A stretch of 57,471 nucleotides of DNA, from assembly GCF_000368045.1 (NCBI RefSeq), contig NZ_KB849235.1, positions 1,031,093 to 1,088,563 of the forward strand, read 5' to 3'. This document shows positions 52,040 through 57,471 of the stretch, one piece after another. Numbering within the stretch: the first letter of the stretch is position 1; every line of letters starts with the position of its first letter. The translations under genes were made by a program, and so were the position numbers. The stretch comes from Acinetobacter johnsonii CIP 64.6 (GTDB taxonomy: Bacteria > Pseudomonadota > Gammaproteobacteria > Pseudomonadales > Moraxellaceae). Under the pieces are notes generated by a model. That model was not told where the DNA came from. It did not search any database and worked only from the letters and a program-made list of their open reading frames with translations.

Positions 52040-52595
52040 ATGACCCAAAAAGTATTGTTCATAACCTCAAATGTAGGCGTAGAGCATGATGAGCTAATTC
52101 AGCCTCTCCATTTTCTACAGTCCAAAGGCATAGAATGTATTCTATGCTGCGATTGAAGCTCGCGATGTTCGAACTGTTAAAATAGACTCAGAATCGGCAG
52201 CAAGCTATCCTCCAGATGTCGATTTGGATCATGTTCATTATGACGACTACGATTTGCTGATTATCCCCGGCGGTGCAGTTAATGCCGATCTATTACGCCA
52301 CCATCCCAAAGCGCTCGAAATTATCCAAAGTTTTAGCAACCAAGCCAAACCGATAGCTGTGATTTGTCATGCGCCTTTAGTTTTGATTAATGCTGAACGG
52401 ATTCAAGCTGAGCAACTGACTTCGCATAAAAATATACGACTCGATCTGGAAAATGCAGGTGCTATATGGGTCGATGAAGCCGTTCACACATGTAATGCAG
52501 GTGGTTGGACACTCATCAGTTCACGTAGTTCAGAGGATCTTCCCCCTTTTAATCAAGCAATATTGAAAGAACTTGAATCCAATTCGTCCATTTAA
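52040..52595 (+). pseudogene. DJ-1/PfpI-family protein, single-base frameshift
   Basis: From ATG 52040 the frame reads MTQKVLFITSNVGVEHDELIQ... for 39 codons, then stops in CDRL-like garbage after SKGIE. One extra base (the T after GGCATAGAA, near 52134) shifts back into the remainder, which continues VFYAAIEARDVRTVKID and then LLIIPGGAVNADLLRHHP, ICHAPLVLINAERI and HTCNAGGWTLISSR, the DJ-1/PfpI pattern with the nucleophile Cys in ICHAPL. The intact version would be about 184 residues. The extra base lies inside ATAGAAT-gt-ATTCTAT. Either a pseudogene or a sequencing error; only the second half (from 52224) is open. Confidence 0.85.
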
Positions 52596-52610
52596 GATGC
52601 AATAAAATAA

Positions 52611-52640
52611 AAAGAGCCTGATATTGAGCAGGCTCTTTTA
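52611..52640 (+). terminator. Intrinsic terminator between the DJ-1 and ankyrin genes
   Basis: AAAAGAGCCTG pairs with CAGGCTCTTTT with an 8-base loop. It can terminate both converging genes. Confidence 0.88.
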
Positions 52641-52654
52641 TTCATTTTTAAAAG

Positions 52655-52966
52655 TTACAGACTTTTTAAGTATTCAATAATTTCTACTTGTTCTGCCATT
52701 TCAGCCAGTTGAAGCGCAGTATATTCACCTTTGTAGTGGACATTTGCACCTTTTTCAACCAGTAGTTTCACTACATCTAGATAGCCATTTTCAGCCGCCG
52801 CTTGGAGGGCGCTATAACCTTCATCATCAGTAGAGTTCACATCTACACCATTGGCGAGACTTTTTTCCACTTCAGCAAGTTCACCTAAAGATGCCCAATA
52901 CACCAGTTCAGGTAAGTGCAGTTCATCATCGTTTTCAGGAATTGGGGAGAATGAGTTGAGTTTCAT
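52655..52966 (-). CDS. Small ankyrin-repeat protein
   Basis: 103 residues with two to three ankyrin repeats: GELAEVEKSLANGVDVNSTDDEGYSALQAAAENGYLDVVKLLVEKGANVHYKGEYTALQLAE. No signal peptide. Bacterial ankyrin proteins mediate protein-protein contacts; the partner is unknown. An IS5-family element lies 28 bases upstream of its start, so its original promoter may have been displaced. ATG 52966 lies after CAAATATCTC on the plus strand with a weak ribosome-binding site. Confidence 0.85.
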   Translation of the reverse strand: MKLNSFSPIPENDDELHLPELVYWASLGELAEVEKSLANGVDVNSTDDEGYSALQAAAENGYLDVVKLLVEKGANVHYKGEYTALQLAEMAEQVEIIEYLKSL

Positions 52967-52994
52967 AGCAAATATCTCATAATAAATTAAGATG

Positions 52995-54034
52995 GGCTTT
53001 GTTGCACAAAGATTTAAAAGATAACACTCTGCTCATTTGAACAGAATTCAAGTGACAACTTGGGTATGAGGACGACCTAATTCTGTAAATTTGTTCAATA
53101 CGGCTATGCGTGCATGAATCTCATTCACCTGACTAGAAAAACTCCTTGCTGTTAATTTATCACCTAATAGTTTGATGCAATGCATCTTGGTTTCAACTAA
53201 ACTTCGACGATGATAACCAGACCATTTTTTCCAAAGCGTTCTTCCTAAACGTTTAACTGTTTTCAGTAACTCATTCCGCTCTAAAGATCTCAATTTCTGA
53301 TCTTTCCATGGTTTTGCATTTTTTCTTGGCGGAATGAGCGCATGTGCATCTCGATCTAGAATGACTTGTCTGCAGTGCTTCGTGTCATAAGCACCATCGG
53401 TATAGACCGAATCAATTCGTTCATCTAAGGGAATTTGAGCAAGTAAATCACCGAGTACTTGCGAATCGCTCACATTATTTGTAGTAAGCTGTACTGCACG
53501 TATTTGCAAGGTTTCAGCATCGATGCCAATATGAAGCTTACGCCATTGGCGACGATATTCAGGTCCATGTTTCTTACGTTTCCACTCACCTTCACCTAGA
53601 AACTTTAAGCCAGTTGAGTCGACGAGTAGATGTAGCCCATCACTACTTTTTTGATAGCTAATCGCAATATCAATATGTTTTTGTCTTCGACAAAGCGTAC
53701 TGTAATCTGGTGCGGTCCAATTTAATCCACAAAGTTTAATCAGACTTTGAACAAAACCTGTGACCATGCGTAAAGAGAGTCTAAATAAAGATTTGATCAT
53801 TAAACAGCATTGAATAGCCGTATCGGAGTAAGTTTGATTTCGACCTTGCTTGTTTTGTGGTTGTGCATACCACTGAGTGTTTGGATCAAACCAAATGGAA
53901 ATGTTGCCCCGATTAATGAGAGCGCGATTATAGGAAGACCAGTTGGTTGTACGATAAGTTTTAGGAGTAGGTTTATTCATTTTGAAATTATAGGACTGAA
54001 TAAACCTTATAGGCTAGGTTTGTGCAACAAAGCC
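52995..54034 (-). mobile_element. IS5-family insertion sequence, complete
   Basis: 1040 bp bounded by perfect 16-bp terminal inverted repeats (GGCTTTGTTGCACAAA at 52995-53010 and its complement at 54019-54034). It encodes one intact transposase on the minus strand. The ends and protein fit the IS903-like/IS5 group. The flanking nine bases (ATTAAGATG on the left, ATTAAAAAT on the right) share only ATTAA, so no intact target duplication is seen. Confidence 0.93.
53048..53980 (-). CDS. IS5-family transposase
   Basis: 310 residues. DDE residues can be seen in LLVDSTGLKFLGEGEW (first D), SVYTDGAYDTKHC (second D) and SLVETKMHCIKLLG (E), with the YREK-like R further along. The opening (TNWSSYNRALINRG) fits IS903-type IS5 transposases. 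Start is ATG 53980. The frame is intact, so the element may still move. Confidence 0.93.
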   Translation of the reverse strand: MNKPTPKTYRTTNWSSYNRALINRGNISIWFDPNTQWYAQPQNKQGRNQTYSDTAIQCCLMIKSLFRLSLRMVTGFVQSLIKLCGLNWTAPDYSTLCRRQKHIDIAISYQKSSDGLHLLVDSTGLKFLGEGEWKRKKHGPEYRRQWRKLHIGIDAETLQIRAVQLTTNNVSDSQVLGDLLAQIPLDERIDSVYTDGAYDTKHCRQVILDRDAHALIPPRKNAKPWKDQKLRSLERNELLKTVKRLGRTLWKKWSGYHRRSLVETKMHCIKLLGDKLTARSFSSQVNEIHARIAVLNKFTELGRPHTQVVT

Positions 54035-54180
54035 ATTAAAAATAGGAATAAAAAATATAAATTTTAATTTAAATAATAATTATGACTATTTAGAGCATTT
54101 TATTTAATTAAGATAAACGCCAAAGTACGTAAGATTCCTACCCTCATCTTTCATTATTATCCTTTTAACATTCCTTGCAT
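54035..54180. other. AT-rich region between the IS and the rRNA operon end
   Basis: Very AT-rich, no gene seen. It is the right flank of the IS and the region after the rrn terminator. Confidence 0.4.
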
Positions 54181-54215
54181 AAAAAAATCCCCCTAACCGT
54201 TAAGTTAGGGGGATT
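54181..54215 (-). terminator. rrn operon terminator
   Basis: AATCCCCCTAAC with its complement and a 6-base loop is a perfect stem; on the minus strand it is followed by seven T. It lies 12 bases after 5S. Confidence 0.93.
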
Positions 54216-54226
54216 TGAATGAATGA

Positions 54227-54341
54227 GCTGGCGATGACTTACTCTCACATGGATAACTCCACACTACCATCAGCGCTAAGAGGTTTCACTTCTGAGTTCG
54301 GGAAGGGATCAGGTGGTTCACTCTTGCTATTGTCGCCAGCA
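54227..54341 (-). rRNA. rrf: 5S ribosomal RNA
   Basis: On the minus strand the sequence has the 5S features: TGCTGGCGACAATAGC at the 5' end, CCCGAACTCAGAAGTGAAAC in the centre and the closing complement GCCAGC at the 3' end. About 115 bases. Exact ends are estimated from the terminal helix. Confidence 0.93.
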
Positions 54342-54543
54342 CAACTGTTATGGACTTGTTCGGGTCTTATTTCAACTGTACTTACAGTCTATGCCTTACT
54401 TCGTTCCAAATAGAATACATTAACAGGTATATCTGAGTTTCTTGCGATAATCTAAAGCAGTGCTTTATCTTATCTCATTGCGCATTGTACTTAGCTTTAT
54501 AACTAAATCAAGTTGTTTGCAGTGATTTGAACCACAACACCAA
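54342..54543 (-). other. 23S-5S spacer
   Basis: About 200 bases, no tRNA gene seen. On the minus strand it is between the 23S processing stem and 5S. Confidence 0.6.
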
Positions 54544-57468
<2,925 letters not shown>

Positions 57469-57471
57469 TCG

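Noticed and set aside
52986..54043. 9-bp target duplication around the IS5-family element
   Set aside because: ATTAAGATG and ATTAAAAAT agree only in the first five bases, which are common in this AT-rich DNA.

Overview
The window is a contiguous piece of a gammaproteobacterial chromosome, almost certainly Acinetobacter. The evidence is the AT-rich sequence, the str operon (rpsL-rpsG-fusA-tuf), the dad locus with a divergent Lrp-type regulator, the six-gene fil cluster that I know from Acinetobacter annotations, the ibaG-murA-hisG-hisD-hisC run, and an rRNA operon end. Most of it is ordinary chromosomal backbone. Accessory features are the two insertion sequences, the copper operon, the tandem gdx genes and the fil cluster.

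Layout. 1-425: the end of an IS3-family element has cut a metal-dependent hydrolase gene after about 110 codons. 718-5404: str operon on the minus strand, with a clear promoter before rpsL. 5445-10074: EcsC-family protein, fabB, hemJ and an acyltransferase. 10075-10565: a non-coding stretch with a 40-bp direct repeat and several inverted repeats. 10566-15543: D-alanine uptake and catabolism (cycA, ridA, dadX, dadA) divergent from an Lrp-type regulator. 15628-20170: Spo0M-like protein, HAD phosphatase, thiD, NERD protein, DNA methyltransferase repair protein, and two tandem Gdx-type guanidinium exporters. The upstream exporter is led by a guanidine-II (mini-ykkC) riboswitch; the downstream one is broken by an 11-base deletion. 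20330-23949: copper-resistance operon (DUF2946-like protein, Met-rich CopA, a small His-rich protein, CopB). 24293-24352: five DnaA-box-like 9-mers at an exact 12-bp period. 24380-34472: rpe, DUF2218, M48 peptidase, YjgN, S-formylglutathione hydrolase, membrane C13-type peptidase, rsmJ, uppP, tsaB, gamma-carbonic-anhydrase-like protein and two Nudix enzymes.

34530-42568: the fil cluster. It encodes a secreted FilA, a predicted periplasmic C39-family cysteine peptidase, two outer-membrane beta-barrels, FilE and the FilF lipoprotein. It is the least understood multi-gene system here and the best candidate for new biology. FilA keeps, right after its signal peptide, a segment resembling a bacteriocin double-glycine leader, and its neighbour belongs to the peptidase family that cuts such leaders. 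I propose a protease-substrate pair, but that is inference.

42822-51714: pabB, hisC, hisD, an NTF2-like gene, hisG, murA, ibaG, short hpf and rpoN. 52040-57471: a frameshifted DJ-1/PfpI gene, an ankyrin-repeat gene, a complete IS5-family element without a matching target duplication, then 5S and complete 23S rRNA genes read on the minus strand, with the RNase III-type stem that encloses 23S.

Three genes are visibly broken (hydrolase, gdx copy, DJ-1/PfpI). Start codons were chosen by ribosome-binding sites and family conservation; several differ from the longest open frame and are explained in the entries.
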